Numbered from the stretch's first letter, positions 41,791-52,878 are shown. The stretch: DNA of 64,000 nt from W-Chloroflexi-9 sp045863195 (GCA_045863195.1 BTUI01000005.1:1-64000), one strand, 5' to 3'. Notes: generated by a model from the sequence alone, not told the origin. Numbers and translations: made by a program.

Positions 41791-42669
41791 ATGGCTGCCG
41801 CACCCCAGGCCCAGGCTCAGCCCGTCTCGCAGGCGGTGAAGGCGCGTCAGCGCCGCGCCCGCGAGGAAGAGCTGCTCGTCTGGCCCGACCTCGTATTCAT
41901 CGAGTTCATCTGTGCCGTCCTGTTCACCATCCTGACCGTCTTCCTGGCGGTGATGGTGGACTCGATCCTGCTGGACCGGGCGAACCCGGCGGTGACGCCG
42001 AACCCGTCCAAGGCCCCGTGGTACTTCCTGAACCTGCAGGAGTTGCTGCTGCACATGCACCCGGCGCTCGCCGGCGTGATCGTGCCCACGGTCGCCCTCA
42101 TTGCGCTCGGCGCGATCCCGTACTGGGACAACACGCCGGAAGGCCAGGGCGAATGGCTCTCCACGCCGCGTGCGTGGCTGAACCTGAAGGTGGGCGCGGC
42201 GATCGGCTCGATCGGCACGCTGATGCTGATCTTCTACGACGAGTCGAAGCACATCTGGGTCTTCGAGAAGATCGTGGGCGAGGACACCTGGCCGGAGCAG
42301 TTGAACTTCCTGCGCGGCCTCCGTGGTCTGCAGAACGAGATCAACTGGCCGGAGTGGATGCTGAGCGTCCCGCTGGGCAACGTGCTGCGGCTGGATCTGC
42401 TGGGCCTGCCCAGGATCGAGCTGAACTGGAACATCCCCGGCTGGATCGTGGAGCAGTTCATCCCGGTCAACGCCATGGTCGGCCTGCCGATCCTGCTGTC
42501 GATCGTGGCTCACAAGATGAAGATCGCGCAGACCAAGCGGGATCACATGATCCTGCAGTTCTCCGGTTTCATCGCGGTGTACGTCACGTTGACGATCGTC
42601 GGTACCTACTTCCGCGGCGAGGGCTTGGCCCTGGTGCCGTACACGATCTTCGCCGACCCGTCGCACTAG
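41791..42669 (+). CDS. Cytochrome b C-terminal half (subunit IV-like)
   Basis: A 292-residue partner of the b6 subunit. It has a helix after VWPDLVFIEF, then NPSKAPWYFLNLQELL, equivalent to the PEWY quinol-site loop with Ala for Glu, then further helices separated by a long hydrophilic loop (about 130-195). Longer than plant subunit IV (160 residues), as in other non-photosynthetic b6c complexes. 22 bases after the b6 gene. Confidence 0.88.
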   Translation: MAAAPQAQAQPVSQAVKARQRRAREEELLVWPDLVFIEFICAVLFTILTVFLAVMVDSILLDRANPAVTPNPSKAPWYFLNLQELLLHMHPALAGVIVPTVALIALGAIPYWDNTPEGQGEWLSTPRAWLNLKVGAAIGSIGTLMLIFYDESKHIWVFEKIVGEDTWPEQLNFLRGLRGLQNEINWPEWMLSVPLGNVLRLDLLGLPRIELNWNIPGWIVEQFIPVNAMVGLPILLSIVAHKMKIAQTKRDHMILQFSGFIAVYVTLTIVGTYFRGEGLALVPYTIFADPSH

Positions 42670-42698
42670 GCGTCTGACGGACACGGAGGGACACGCAC

Positions 42699-43361
42699 GT
42701 GTCGAACGAACCGAACACGCAGTCGCCGACGGACGCCTGGAAGGCGGCGCTGGAGACGCGTAAGACAGAGGTCGCGGACGCGGAGAAGCTGCCGTTGGCG
42801 GCGGTCTCCCCGATCGATCGCGATCTGTCCCGCCGCAACTTCATCCGGGCCTCCTTCTGGGGCGGTCTCGGCATCACGCTCCTCGGCAGCGTGGGCCTGC
42901 TGCTGGACTACCTCTACCCGCGTAACGTGCGCGGCTTCGGTGGCCCGGTGCCAGCCGGCAACGTGAAGGACTACCCGAAGGGCGGCGACCCGAAGGCGAA
43001 CTCGGAGGGCCAGTTCTGGATGGCCAACCTGTCGCCGGCGGAGACCCGGCCGGGCGGCACGGACGGCGCGGACGGCCTGCTGGCCCTCTGGCGCAAGTGC
43101 CCGCACCTGGGCTGCACCGTCCCGTGGCGCGGCACCTTCAACTACGAGGGTGACGCGGAGGGCTGGTACCGCTGCCCGTGCCACGGTTCCACCTACACCA
43201 AGACCGGCATCCGGGTCTTCGGCCCCGCGCCGCGCTCGATGGACACGATGGCCATCGAGATCGACGACGCTGGCAACATCACCGTGCAGACGGGGTCCGT
43301 GACCCCCGGTGGTCCGGACAATCCACAGCGCGCCGTGCAGCACCCGTTGCTGCCCGCCTGA
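42699..43361 (+). CDS. Rieske iron-sulfur protein
   Basis: A 220-residue electron carrier of the complex. A twin-arginine motif (SRRNFIRAS, about residue 47) precedes its membrane helix, so Tat export fits. The 2Fe-2S ligands are CPHLGC (about 134) and CPCHGS (about 158), with Cys pairs for the disulfide. Between them a Gly-rich loop is extended. GTG start after GGAGGG. Confidence 0.94.
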   Translation: MSNEPNTQSPTDAWKAALETRKTEVADAEKLPLAAVSPIDRDLSRRNFIRASFWGGLGITLLGSVGLLLDYLYPRNVRGFGGPVPAGNVKDYPKGGDPKANSEGQFWMANLSPAETRPGGTDGADGLLALWRKCPHLGCTVPWRGTFNYEGDAEGWYRCPCHGSTYTKTGIRVFGPAPRSMDTMAIEIDDAGNITVQTGSVTPGGPDNPQRAVQHPLLPA

Positions 43362-43413
43362 CCGTTTGACACGCTGAACTGAGTAAGACCGCGGCGCGGA
43401 GAGTGATGAGCGC

Positions 43414-44337
43414 ATGAACACGAGCAAACAGGTCAACGTGATGATCGCGCTCCTGTTCCTGGCATTCGCGACCTTCGGCGGGTACATCCTCTACGAGGGC
43501 CCGCGCGCGGACGCGGCGGCCGAGAAGCAGGACGAGCTGATCGCCAAGCGCGGCGCTGACCTCTTTGTCGGCAACTGCCGCTCCTGCCACGGCATGGAGG
43601 GTCTTGGCCCGGAGGAGGGCGGCGTTGGCCCGGCCCTCAACCGGACGTCCTTCCTGATCATGGAAGAGGGCAACGAGTTCGGCGTCCCCGCTACGCCCGA
43701 GGGGGAGGCGCGCGCGCTGCACGACTTCCTCTTCAACTCGATCGCCTGCGGCCGCACCGGCACCGCAATGCCCGTCTGGTCTGAGCACCACGGTGGCCCG
43801 CTGTCGGACACGCAGATCAACTACCTCGTGAGCATGATCACGATGGGCCGCTGGGACCTGGTGGCGGAGCTCGGTCACGAGCACGACGTCGAGACCGGCG
43901 ACACCAAGGAAACCGTGATGGCGGCCAGCGCCGACCCGAGCGGCCTGGCGCTGACCACCCGCAACTGCGGCCAGTACAACGCGCTGACGGCGCGCGAGTT
44001 CCACGAGCGCGACCCGTTCGCGGTGCCCGCGGGCGAGGGTGAAGGCACCCCGGCGCCGGGCGGCGGCGGTGAGCCTGAGCCGGCCGGGCCGACCGTGAAG
44101 GGGCTCCCGGTGGGCGACTTCTTCCTGGCCTCCTGCGCGGCCTGCCACGGCCAGAAGCGCGAGGGCCTGGTGGGCCCGGCGCTGACGCCGGCCGTGCTCA
44201 CGCAGCCGGATGACTTCTACTTCGACACCATCGCGAACGGCCGCCCGGGTACGGCGATGCCGGCGTGGAGCGCGCAGGGCCTGACGGACGACGAGATCCA
44301 CGCGCTGGTGACGTTCATCAAGACGGTGGAGCCGTAA
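43414..44337 (+). CDS. Membrane-anchored dihaem cytochrome c
   Basis: A 307-residue protein with an N-terminal helix (VMIALLFLAFATFGGYIL) and two class I haem-binding domains: CRSCH (about 55) and CAACH (about 241), with Met ligands in GTAMPVW and GTAMPAW. A Gly/Pro/Glu linker joins the domains. Last large subunit of the operon; it should pass electrons from the Rieske centre to an oxidase. Confidence 0.93.
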   Translation: MNTSKQVNVMIALLFLAFATFGGYILYEGPRADAAAEKQDELIAKRGADLFVGNCRSCHGMEGLGPEEGGVGPALNRTSFLIMEEGNEFGVPATPEGEARALHDFLFNSIACGRTGTAMPVWSEHHGGPLSDTQINYLVSMITMGRWDLVAELGHEHDVETGDTKETVMAASADPSGLALTTRNCGQYNALTAREFHERDPFAVPAGEGEGTPAPGGGGEPEPAGPTVKGLPVGDFFLASCAACHGQKREGLVGPALTPAVLTQPDDFYFDTIANGRPGTAMPAWSAQGLTDDEIHALVTFIKTVEP

Positions 44338-44364
44338 CGGACACACGATAGTGCCCCACGCGGG

Positions 44365-44389
44365 GGGATCCGGCGGCGCGCCGGATCCC
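44365..44389 (+). terminator. Hairpin after the cytochrome c gene
   Basis: GGGATCCGGC (44365-44374) and GCCGGATCCC (44380-44389) form a 10-bp stem. No T-run follows, so it may reduce rather than stop transcription into the two mini-genes. Confidence 0.45.
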
Positions 44390-44426
44390 ACGGGGAAGCG
44401 CCCGCGGGGGTCTGGAGGGGGAGAGC

Positions 44427-44546
44427 ATGGCTGCGACGACCGGCAAGCGGTACCGGTGCCCGAGCTGCGGCGCCGAGTTCATCGTCACGAAGGGCGCTGA
44501 AGACGCCGAGCTGCGCTGCGGCGACACGCCGCTCGAGCAGCTGTAG
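44427..44546 (+). CDS. 39-residue desulforedoxin-like metal-binding protein
   Basis: Starts at ATG 44427 after GGAGGGGGAGAG. The product contains GKRYRCPSCGAEFIVTKG and a later LRCGD. This resembles the desulforedoxin/desulfoferrodoxin N-terminal (Dx) domain, which binds iron with CxxC and CC, but one of the last cysteines is missing. Function unknown. Paired with a similar mini-gene 15 bases downstream. Confidence 0.6.
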   Translation: MAATTGKRYRCPSCGAEFIVTKGAEDAELRCGDTPLEQL

Positions 44547-44561
44547 GAAGGGGCACGAACC

Positions 44562-44705
44562 ATGGCCGTGGCTCTGGGGAAGCGCTACAAGGACGAGACG
44601 ACCGGGGTTGAGGTGCTCTGCATCAAGCCCGGCGACTGCAACCTGAACGTGAACGGTCGGGGCATGGAGGAGCTGCAGCCGAAGGTGCTGCCCTCCGCCG
44701 ACTAG
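44562..44705 (+). CDS. 47-residue paralogue of the desulforedoxin-like protein
   Basis: ATG 44562 follows GGAAGGGG. The sequence (GKRYKDETTGVEVLCIKPGD onward) aligns by eye with the neighbour's GKRY and GAEFIV segments, but the CxxC is gone, leaving two isolated cysteines. It may partner the first protein, or be a diverged duplicate without metal. Function unknown. Confidence 0.5.
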   Translation: MAVALGKRYKDETTGVEVLCIKPGDCNLNVNGRGMEELQPKVLPSAD

Positions 44706-44730
44706 TTCCCGTCCGACAGGACACCGCTTC

Positions 44731-44754
44731 GACGCGGCCCGCTGTGGCCGCGTC
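44731..44754 (+). terminator. Hairpin after the mini-gene pair
   Basis: GACGCGGCC (44731-44739) and GGCCGCGTC (44746-44754) form a perfect 9-bp stem with a 6-base loop, 25 bases after the second mini-gene. Confidence 0.55.
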
Positions 44755-44800
44755 GCTGCGTCCGGCGGGCCTCGCGGTGGGGTGCGCCGCGGCGGTGTGA

Positions 44801-44830
44801 TTGACCTCCACCGCGCGCTGTCCATACGAT
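44801..44830 (+). promoter_or_regulatory. Promoter of rpsU
   Basis: TTGACC (44801-44806) and TACGAT (44825-44830) with an 18-base spacer, 80 bases before the rpsU start. Confidence 0.6.
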
Positions 44831-44909
44831 TGCAAATGCGCGTCCGAGGCAGGGCGTGAGTGCGAGGCAGAATCCGGCGGGCACGATCCCGCCGGCGGGG
44901 GTGGTACGA

Positions 44910-45119
44910 GTGAGCGAAATCTTCGTCGGCGACTCTGAGTCCCTGGAGTCCGCGCTGCGCCGCTTCAACAAGCGCGTGCAGGCTGATGGCATCCTGACGG
45001 ACGCGCGACGGCACGAGTTCTACGAGAAGCCGTCCGAGCGCCGCAAGAAGAAGGAAGCGGCCCGCCGCCGCAAGATGCGGAAGGCGATCATCCGCCAGGC
45101 GCGGCGCTCCGCGGCGTAG
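44910..45119 (+). CDS. rpsU: 30S ribosomal protein S21
   Basis: Small basic ribosomal protein, 69 residues: SEIFVGDSESLESALRRFNK at the start and a Lys/Arg-rich helix at the end (RRKKKEAARRRKMRKAI). GTG 44910 gives the family N-terminus; GTG 44901 and 44856 are longer in-frame alternatives. It precedes yqeY, a frequent bacterial pairing. Confidence 0.94.
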   Translation: MSEIFVGDSESLESALRRFNKRVQADGILTDARRHEFYEKPSERRKKKEAARRRKMRKAIIRQARRSAA

Positions 45120-45197
45120 CCCTCCGACCTCGCACGCCCCGGCCCGGTGCCGGGGCGCCGTGTCTCCGGCGGGCGCTGCTCTGACCCAGGAGGCCGC

Positions 45198-45644
45198 ATG
45201 TCCATCCAGGACACCATCCGCCAGCAGATGACCACCGCGTGGAAGGCCGGCGATACCGGCCGCCGCGATGCGTTGCGGCTGCTCATCGCCGCCATGGAGA
45301 ACGCCCGCATCGACCTCGGCCGAGCGCTGGAGGACGCGGATGCGATCCGCGTGCTCCAGAAGGAGGCGAAGCAGCGCCGCGACTCGATCGTGGAGTTCCA
45401 GAAGGCGAACCGGACCGACCTCGTCGACAAGGAGCAGTCCGAGCTCGACGTGATCGTGGAGTTCCTGCCGAAGCAGCTGGACGACGACGAGATCCGCGAA
45501 CTGGCGCGCGCCGTCATCGCGGAGACCGGCGCCTCCGGCGCCGGCGACGTCGGCAAGATCATGAAGCCGCTGATCGCAAAGGTGGCCGGCCGCGCGGACG
45601 GTGGCCGCATCAACGCGATCGCGCGCGAGTTGCTGGGCGGCTGA
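45198..45644 (+). CDS. yqeY: GatB/YqeY domain protein
   Basis: A 148-residue helical protein related to the tRNA-binding tail of GatB. Signatures are RRDALRLLIAAMENARID, KEAKQRRDSIVEFQKANR, and LPKQLDDDEIRELARAVI, ending in the YqeY subdomain. Role in tRNA biology is inferred only from fold. ATG 45198 follows AGGAGG. Confidence 0.93.
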   Translation: MSIQDTIRQQMTTAWKAGDTGRRDALRLLIAAMENARIDLGRALEDADAIRVLQKEAKQRRDSIVEFQKANRTDLVDKEQSELDVIVEFLPKQLDDDEIRELARAVIAETGASGAGDVGKIMKPLIAKVAGRADGGRINAIARELLGG

Positions 45645-45672
45645 TCCCGGCGCTCCGCCCGGGCCCTTCCTC

Positions 45673-47934
45673 ATGGCCACCCAGTCCGCCCCGCTCCTCC
45701 CCCCGACCGCCGAAGCGCGCGACCGCGCCAGCGGCCGCGCTGCGGTCACGGTGGCGATCTTCACCGCCCTGGCGCTGTTCGCGGTCCTCTTCCCCTGGTA
45801 TCCCGGCGCGCAGCAGCTCGAGGCGGGGGTGGTGCTGGATCAGCCGGTGACCGCGCCGCGCGACCTGACGTACGAATCCGCCGTCCTCACCACGCAGGTG
45901 CGCGACCAGGCGGCGTCCGCGATCCGGGACGTGTTGATCCTCGACCCGGAGATCCGTGACCGGCAGCTGACGGAGCTGGAGCGCGTCCTCGGCGCGATCC
46001 AGGCGCAACGGGACGACACCTCGTTGTCCGCGTCCGCGCGGGAGACGCAGATCCGTTCGATCTCCGGCGTGACGCTCGGGCAGACCGCAGCCGGCGTCTT
46101 CGCCGCCGCGGACGATGCGCGCTGGGCGACCCTCCAGACCGAGGCGCGCAACGCGCTGTCCCGCACCCTGACCGGCGCGGTGGGGCCGGAAGAGGCCCCC
46201 GCGGCCCGCTCACGCGCGATCGGCTTCCTCTCGCCGCTGCTCGAGGTGGACGAAGTGGTCGCGCTCACCGAACTTCTCGACCCGCTGGTGGTGCCCACAC
46301 TGATCGTGTCGGAGGAACGGACGGACGCCCTGCGCCGGGAGGCGCGTGCGAACACGCCGCCGGTGGTCGTGTCGTACGTGACCGGGCAGGTCGTCATCCC
46401 GGCCGGCGCGACGATCGACGAGGCGGGGCTGGAGGCGATCGAGCAGTTCGGTCTGCGGCGGGGTACTGCGACCCGCCCGGCGATCCTCGCGGCCGCCTTG
46501 GCCTCGGTGCTCGCGGGCGGCGTCATGGGCGCGCACCTCTTCGTCGCCCGACCGCCGTCCCTGCGGGGCGCGCGACGGCTGGCGCTGTACGGCCTGCTGC
46601 TGGTGGTCCCCGCTGCCGCCGCGAAGTTCGCGCTCACCCTCACCGTGCCGGATGTCGACCGCCTGTTCCTCGCGCAGGCGTTGCCCCTCGCCGCCGCGCC
46701 GATCGTCGCGGTGGTGCTGCTGGATGTCGGTGCGTCCGTCCTGATCGCCGGGGTGCTGGCGGCGACGGTGGGCTTCACCGCCGCGGCGATCCCGGTGTTC
46801 GGCGGCGCCTCCGCTTCGTCGCAACTCGAGACACTGCGGCTGCTGCTGGGCGTGGCCGCGGGCGGCCTCGCCGGTGCGTACACGGTGGCGAGGGTGGAGC
46901 GCCTGCAGGGCTACCTCGGCGCCGGGCTGGCCGCGGGAGGCGCCTCGGCGCTCGCGGTGCTCACCGTGCTCCTGCTGGACGCGGACCGCGAGTGGCTGGA
47001 CGTGGTGTGGGTCGCGGGCATGTCAGCGGTCGGCGGCACGCTGGCGGCGCTCATCGCGGTGGGCGCGTTCATCCTGCTCAGCCGCCCGTTCGGCATCATC
47101 ACCCGCGTGGAGTTGATGGAACTGGTGCAGTTGAACCACCCGTTGCTGCGGCGGCTGCAGGACGAGGCGCCCGGCACGTTCCAGCACTCGATGCTCGTCG
47201 GCAACCTGGCGGAGCGCGCGGCGGACCGGATTGGCGCGGACGCGCTGCTCGTGCGTGTTGGGGCGTACTACCACGATGTCGGGAAGTTGCACTCGCCGTC
47301 GTTGTTCGTCGAGAACTACGGCGACGGGCAGAACCCGCACGAGGCGCTGGACCCGCTGCAGTCGTCGCGCGTGATCATGCTGCACGTCACGGCGGGCGTG
47401 GAACTGGCGCGGAAGCACCGGCTGCCGGAGGCGGTGGTGCAGTTCATCCCGCAGCACCACGGCACCCGCCTCGTGGCGTTCTTCTACCGCCGCGCCGCGG
47501 CGACCGACCCCGAGGTTGACCCGGACCTGTTCCGGTACCCCGGGCCGAAGCCCCAGAGCCGCGAGGCGGCGCTGGTGATGCTCGCCGACTCCTGCGAGGC
47601 GACCGTGCGCGCCGCGCCGGACCGCTCCGGCGACAAGATCCGCGAGATCATCGAGGCGATCATCCGGGAGCGGATGGAGGAGGGGCAGTTCGATGAGTGC
47701 GACCTGTCGCTCCGTGACCTGCGCGTCGTGGCGGACTCCTTCGCGCTGACGCTCGGCGCGGTCTACCACCCGCGCGTGGAGTACCCGCAGCCGACCCGCC
47801 GGGAGATGGAGGCGCGCCGGCCGGCCGGGGCTGCCCCCGTTGAGGGTGGGCGCACGTCTCGCCCCTCGCTCCCGTCGCTGCCCTCGATCCGCCGTCCGGA
47901 CGACCGGCCGGTCCGTGGCGAGGACGACACCTAG
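45673..47934 (+). CDS. Membrane HD phosphohydrolase (PgpH-like c-di-AMP phosphodiesterase)
   Basis: A 753-residue protein with the 7TM-7TMR_HD architecture: one N-terminal helix, an extracellular domain (about 45-270), a block of seven helices, then a cytosolic HD domain with HSMLVGNLAER, YYHDVGKLHSP (about 533) and QHHGTRL. Relatives such as Listeria PgpH degrade c-di-AMP. The C-terminus is a disordered Pro/Arg-rich tail. ATG 45673 precedes the first helix by about 23 residues. Confidence 0.92.
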   Translation: MATQSAPLLPPTAEARDRASGRAAVTVAIFTALALFAVLFPWYPGAQQLEAGVVLDQPVTAPRDLTYESAVLTTQVRDQAASAIRDVLILDPEIRDRQLTELERVLGAIQAQRDDTSLSASARETQIRSISGVTLGQTAAGVFAAADDARWATLQTEARNALSRTLTGAVGPEEAPAARSRAIGFLSPLLEVDEVVALTELLDPLVVPTLIVSEERTDALRREARANTPPVVVSYVTGQVVIPAGATIDEAGLEAIEQFGLRRGTATRPAILAAALASVLAGGVMGAHLFVARPPSLRGARRLALYGLLLVVPAAAAKFALTLTVPDVDRLFLAQALPLAAAPIVAVVLLDVGASVLIAGVLAATVGFTAAAIPVFGGASASSQLETLRLLLGVAAGGLAGAYTVARVERLQGYLGAGLAAGGASALAVLTVLLLDADREWLDVVWVAGMSAVGGTLAALIAVGAFILLSRPFGIITRVELMELVQLNHPLLRRLQDEAPGTFQHSMLVGNLAERAADRIGADALLVRVGAYYHDVGKLHSPSLFVENYGDGQNPHEALDPLQSSRVIMLHVTAGVELARKHRLPEAVVQFIPQHHGTRLVAFFYRRAAATDPEVDPDLFRYPGPKPQSREAALVMLADSCEATVRAAPDRSGDKIREIIEAIIRERMEEGQFDECDLSLRDLRVVADSFALTLGAVYHPRVEYPQPTRREMEARRPAGAAPVEGGRTSRPSLPSLPSIRRPDDRPVRGEDDT

Positions 47935-47979
47935 CGAGGCGGCCCGCGCGCGGCGCGTGAGCCTCCCGGCGCGCGCGCC

Positions 47980-47985
47980 TATACT
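47980..47985 (+). promoter_or_regulatory. -10 element TATACT upstream of purQ
   Basis: TATACT lies 37 bases before ATG 48023, with TGGAG as a ribosome site in between. Confidence 0.4.
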
Positions 47986-48022
47986 CGAATTCTCGCCTCC
48001 CCCTCGACCGCTGGAGCCGCCG

Positions 48023-48718
48023 ATGCGCGCCGCCGTGCTTGTGTTCCCCGGGACCTGGAGCGACGACGACTGCGTCTGGGCGCTGCAGCAGGTCGGCATT
48101 GAGTCGCGCAAGGTGTGGCACCGCGAGACGGAGATCGCGCCGGACGAACTCGTGGTGCTGCCGGGCGGCTTCTCGTACGGCGACTACCTGCGCTGCGGAG
48201 CGATTGCGCGGTTCTCGCCGATCATGGCGGCCGTCGGCCGCCACGCGGAGGCGGGCGGGCTGGTGATCGGCATCTGCAACGGCTTCCAGATCCTGTGCGA
48301 GGCGGGCCTGCTGCCGGGCGTTCTGATGCGGAACGAGTCGCTGCAGTTCCGCTGCCAGGATGCCTACCTGGTGCCCGCGAACCGCACCTCCCCCTTCACG
48401 AGCGGCCTCGATGCGTCGCGCGGCTACCTCATGCCTGTCTCGCACGGTGAGGGCCGCTACGTGGCGGACGAGGCGACGGTGCGGATGCTGGAGGACAGCG
48501 ACCGCGTGGCGTTCCGCTACGGGACGCGGGACGGCCGCGTGACGCCGGAGGCGAATCCCAACGGCTCGGTGAACGGCATCGCGGGCATCCTCAACGAGCG
48601 CGGCAACGTGCTGGGCCTGATGCCGCACCCGGAGCGCGCCTGCGAGGCGCTGCTGGGCAACGACGACGGCAACGCGATCTGGAAGTCGGCGCTGGGGGCG
48701 CTCGGCGTCCGGGCGTAG
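48023..48718 (+). CDS. purQ: Phosphoribosylformylglycinamidine synthase, PurQ subunit
   Basis: Glutaminase subunit of FGAM synthase, 231 residues. VLVFPGTWSDDD opens the fold; the nucleophile Cys is in GICNGFQILCEAG (about 86), and the catalytic His-Glu is in MPHPERACE. It pairs with the short PurL encoded 560 bases downstream; purS is not seen in the window. A hicBA pair separates them. Confidence 0.95.
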   Translation: MRAAVLVFPGTWSDDDCVWALQQVGIESRKVWHRETEIAPDELVVLPGGFSYGDYLRCGAIARFSPIMAAVGRHAEAGGLVIGICNGFQILCEAGLLPGVLMRNESLQFRCQDAYLVPANRTSPFTSGLDASRGYLMPVSHGEGRYVADEATVRMLEDSDRVAFRYGTRDGRVTPEANPNGSVNGIAGILNERGNVLGLMPHPERACEALLGNDDGNAIWKSALGALGVRA

Positions 48719-48760
48719 GCGTCCGCGGTATCCTCGAGGGAGCTCCTCGGGAGGTGCACC

Positions 48761-48982
48761 GTGCAGCAGGTTCGCGAATACACCGTGGTACTCGAACCGG
48801 ATGATGCTGGTTGGATCGTCGTCGAGGTGCCGGCGCTGCCGGGCTGCGTGACACAGGGCCGAACGCGCGACGAAGCGCTGGCGAACGCGCACGAGGCGAT
48901 CGGCCTCTACCTCGAGGCGCTCGAGGCAGAGGGGCAGACGCCGCCGCAGGACAAGGTCGAGATCGTCCGGCTCGCGGTGTAA
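48761..48982 (+). CDS. hicB: HicB-family antitoxin
   Basis: A 73-residue HicB-like domain: YTVVLEPDDAGWIVVEVPAL, PGCVTQGRTRDEALANAHEA, then a helical end. No C-terminal DNA-binding domain is present, so this is a short-form antitoxin. GTG start after GGGAGGT. Its stop overlaps the hicA start. A TATCCT -10 lies near 48729. Confidence 0.85.
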   Translation: MQQVREYTVVLEPDDAGWIVVEVPALPGCVTQGRTRDEALANAHEAIGLYLEALEAEGQTPPQDKVEIVRLAV

Positions 48983-49209
48983 TGCCGCCGCTGCCGGTCG
49001 TCTCTGGCGACGAGTTCATCAGGGCCGTCGGACTGCTGGGATACCGGGTCACGCGTCAGCGGGGTAGCCACGTGTTTCTCTGGTGCGACGGGCGAACCCC
49101 GCTGGTCGTGCCGCGGCACCGAGAACTTGCGACGGGGACCCTCCGCAGCCTCATCCGCCAGGCCGGCCTCGAAGTCGAGGCGTTCCTCGATCTGCTCGCC
49201 CGCGCCTGA
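48982..49209 (+). CDS. hicA: HicA-family toxin
   Basis: A 75-residue YcfA/HicA mRNA interferase with the dsRBD-like fold. The catalytic His is in RQRGSHVFLW; the motif VVPRHRELATGTLRSLIRQAGL is typical. Gene order hicB-hicA is reversed from E. coli but common elsewhere. The pair is overlapped (TAATG) and inserted between purQ and purL. Confidence 0.88.
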   Translation: MPPLPVVSGDEFIRAVGLLGYRVTRQRGSHVFLWCDGRTPLVVPRHRELATGTLRSLIRQAGLEVEAFLDLLARA

Positions 49210-49233
49210 CTCCCGCCTGACCCGGCCCGCTGG

Positions 49234-49239
49234 TACGCT
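49234..49239 (+). promoter_or_regulatory. -10 element TACGCT upstream of purL
   Basis: TACGCT lies 39 bases before ATG 49279, suggesting purL has its own promoter after hicA. Confidence 0.4.
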
Positions 49240-49278
49240 CGACGCATCTCCTCCCCGTCCGGCCCCGAGGGTGCACCC

Positions 49279-51483
<2,205 letters not shown>

Positions 51484-51488
51484 CGCGC

Positions 51489-51522
51489 GTGCTGCGGATC
51501 CCGATCAGGGGATGCGCAGCAC
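51489..51522. terminator. Bidirectional terminator between purL and the LysM gene
   Basis: GTGCTGCG (51489-51496) pairs with CGCAGCAC (51515-51522), and ATCCC with GGGAT inside. It lies between convergent genes, overlapping the 3' end of the minus-strand gene. Confidence 0.6.
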
Positions 51523-52776
51523 CTGGCCGATCCGGATCGCGTGCGCGTTCGTGATCCCATTCGCCGCCTGCAGCGCGATCGTCGTCGTCCCGAAGCGTTC
51601 CGCGATCTGGCTGAGCGTGTCGCCCGGCTGCACCTCGTACGTCCCGCCCGAGGGGCGCGCGCCCGTGCCGCCACTCGTCGAGGCAGGCGCGACCCCGCCG
51701 ATGCGCAACTCCTGGCCGACACGGATCAGGTTCGGGTTCGAGATCCCGTTGTCGCGCGCGATGGCGTCGACGCTCGTGCCGAAGCGCGCGGCGATCGCGC
51801 CGAGCGAGTCGCCCGGGGCGACCACGTAGGTCTGCACCGCCGGGCGCGCCGGGTTCTCGCGCAGGAACTCCCAGATCGCCGGGTCAGCGACGCCGTACCG
51901 CCACACGGAGACCGCCTCCGCCTTCGCCTCGAACGACCGCTCGAGGAACTCCGGCCACGCCGGGTCGCGGAGCACGGTGCCGTCGCCGATCGGGTGGACT
52001 GGGAGGCCGAACGGCTCCAGCCGCTTCATCGCGGACTGGACGACGAACGTGGGCGTGACGCCGTCCGGGCCGGGGGCGTCACCGGCCAGTTCGTATTTCA
52101 CCTGGTTCGCCCGGTTCGCGAAGAGGCCCCAGTAGAGTTGCGGCGCGATCTCGTCCGAGACCGCGGCGAACTCTGCCAGCGGGATGCGGTCGATCTCCCA
52201 CGGCCGCGCATCGATGGACACGGACAGCCGCGCCAAAGGCTGCGCGCGCCGGAGCGCCTCCGCGTAGCGGGTCGCATCGTCGCGGGTTCCCACCCAGAAG
52301 CCCGCGTGTGCTTCCAGATCCAGGAAGAGCGACCGCGCACCGGAGTCCAGGACGGCCGAGGCGATCTCGACCTCGCGGTCGACGCGGTTGCCCTTCACGA
52401 CCGCCCAGGCGTGGAAGGGGACGCCGGCGTCCTCGAAGAACCGAGCGTACTCGGCAACGCGGGCGGGGCCGTCGACGGCGGTCGTCGTCGGGTCGTACCG
52501 GGACATCCACTCCGCGCCGTCGTGGGTCTTGAGGACCACGCCGAGGCCGTGAGCGGCGAGCGTGTCGCGGATCGCGGCCGGGTCGCCGTCGTGGCGGAAC
52601 TGCCACACCCAGGCGAGGTGGCGGGCCGTCCCGGTGGTGCGGCCGTGGAGTCTCGGTGGGAGTGCCGGGGTCGGGGCTTCGCGCGCGGCGAGCGCGCCGG
52701 GCGTCAGCACGCCGAGGGCGAGGCCGCCGGCGACGCCGAGCAGGCGGCGGCGGGAGAGCGATCCGGGGTCGGGCAT
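51505..52776 (-). CDS. Tat-signal protein with glycosidase-like domain and two LysM repeats
   Basis: A 423-residue exported protein. SRRRLLGVAGGLALG is a twin-arginine signal. Residues about 50-300 look like a TIM-barrel glycosidase-like domain (SARSLFLDLEAHAGFW-type strand, QLYWGLFANRANQ, VSVWRYG), family not identified. Two LysM repeats end the protein (YVVAPGDSLGAIAARFG and YEVQPGDTLSQIAERFG), which bind glycan chains. Probably a cell-wall protein. ATG 52776 is chosen; the long upstream frame is spurious. Confidence 0.85.
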   Translation of the reverse strand: MPDPGSLSRRRLLGVAGGLALGVLTPGALAAREAPTPALPPRLHGRTTGTARHLAWVWQFRHDGDPAAIRDTLAAHGLGVVLKTHDGAEWMSRYDPTTTAVDGPARVAEYARFFEDAGVPFHAWAVVKGNRVDREVEIASAVLDSGARSLFLDLEAHAGFWVGTRDDATRYAEALRRAQPLARLSVSIDARPWEIDRIPLAEFAAVSDEIAPQLYWGLFANRANQVKYELAGDAPGPDGVTPTFVVQSAMKRLEPFGLPVHPIGDGTVLRDPAWPEFLERSFEAKAEAVSVWRYGVADPAIWEFLRENPARPAVQTYVVAPGDSLGAIAARFGTSVDAIARDNGISNPNLIRVGQELRIGGVAPASTSGGTGARPSGGTYEVQPGDTLSQIAERFGTTTIALQAANGITNAHAIRIGQVLRIP

Positions 52777-52878
52777 GGGGTGCTCCTCGTCGTGGCGGGC
52801 AGCGGCGGGTGGCGCCTCGGGGCCGGGGGAGGGAGCGATCACACGATAACACAGATGATCACATCCCGTGCCGTGTGC

